This document shows positions 63,931 to 64,000 of a stretch of 64,000 nucleotides of DNA, one piece after another. A program made the translations under genes and the position numbers. The DNA comes from Cardiobacteriaceae bacterium. Lineage in GTDB: Bacteria > Pseudomonadota > Gammaproteobacteria > Cardiobacteriales > Cardiobacteriaceae. The stretch's first letter is position 1, and each line of letters begins with the position of its first letter. The notes under the pieces are model-generated. The model did no database searches. It worked only from the letters and a program-made list of their open reading frames with translations, and was not told the origin of the DNA. The DNA is taken from NCBI GenBank assembly GCA_017934275.1, contig JAGBJT010000008.1, positions 17,571 to 81,570 of the forward strand. The letters run 5' to 3'.

Positions 63931-64000
63931 ATGGCATACGATGTGAAATTTAAGGAAAAAGTGTTAGAAATTTTGGCGCAAAATAACGGTAATGTGCTTA
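63931..64000 (+). CDS. Start of an IS630-like transposase (partial, right edge)
   Basis: Only 23 codons are visible before the window ends. They read MAYDVKFKEKVLEILAQNNG, matching the first helix of IS630-family OrfA proteins (MAYsxdFRxKVL pattern). GGAG lies upstream at a fair distance. The element's left terminus cannot be marked from this sequence. Confidence 0.55.
   Translation, partial: MAYDVKFKEKVLEILAQNNGNVL

Overview
This window looks like the chromosome of a low-GC gammaproteobacterium. Several features point that way: the trpF/accD/folC/SPOR neighbourhood, sspA-sspB, a complete mla operon followed by ibaG, slyX, a yibN-like rhodanese next to grxC, LolC/LolD and a FimX-like type IV pilus regulator. 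FimX plus many copies of a Neisseria-Correia-like small repeat suggest a host-associated, pilus-bearing lineage. Something near Cardiobacteriales is my guess, not a demonstration. The region is mostly dense housekeeping sequence with small accessory islets; no stretch over 300 bases lacks a gene.

Layout. 1-5.5 kb holds parC (cut by the left edge), recX, a serB-like phosphatase coupled to a small repeat-bearing tail-anchored protein, and two tandem IalB-family secreted proteins. 4.9-13.1 kb is a biosynthetic run: trpF, trpB, trpA, accD, folC, a SPOR-domain protein, purC and purM. 13.2-21.1 kb carries a DUF2130 protein, fimX, a Nif3-family gene overlapping sspA, sspB and priA. 21.2-25.3 kb has tRNA-Val, tRNA-Asp, pgk, an ABC importer lacking its binding protein, tRNA-Phe and rpmB-rpmG. 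25.3-29.0 kb holds a GldA/GldF-like ABC exporter, sohB and a short-chain dehydrogenase. 29.1-35.2 kb holds a coiled-coil/leucine-rich-repeat pair, a phosphate transporter, a PIN toxin-antitoxin pair and recD. 35.4-39.8 kb is cvpA and mlaFEDCB-ibaG, which retrieves phospholipid from the outer membrane.

39.8-45.5 kb is the most interesting accessory stretch. Four closely packed genes encode a 47-residue protein resembling a polymorphic-toxin tip, a possible immunity protein, a class III Fic AMP-transferase and a 1018-residue SF1 helicase with a C-terminal nuclease-like domain. They are followed by an AT-rich spacer with a 53-bp direct repeat and an AAA ATPase. 45.5-49.8 kb has mepA, a membrane-anchored unknown protein flanked by two Correia-like repeats, and tex. 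49.9-52.8 kb is dnaN and dnaA with five DnaA boxes between them. 52.8-59.9 kb includes a low-molecular-weight phosphatase, a YafJ amidotransferase, a DUF805 protein, an ATPase/nuclease pair that looks like a two-gene defence module, a GldG-like protein, slyX, a HAD hydrolase, a rhodanese and grxC. 60.1-64 kb is lolC, lolD, hipB-hipA and the start of an IS630-like transposase.

All identifications come from reading motifs and lengths; no database search was run. Function calls for the accessory genes are inferences.
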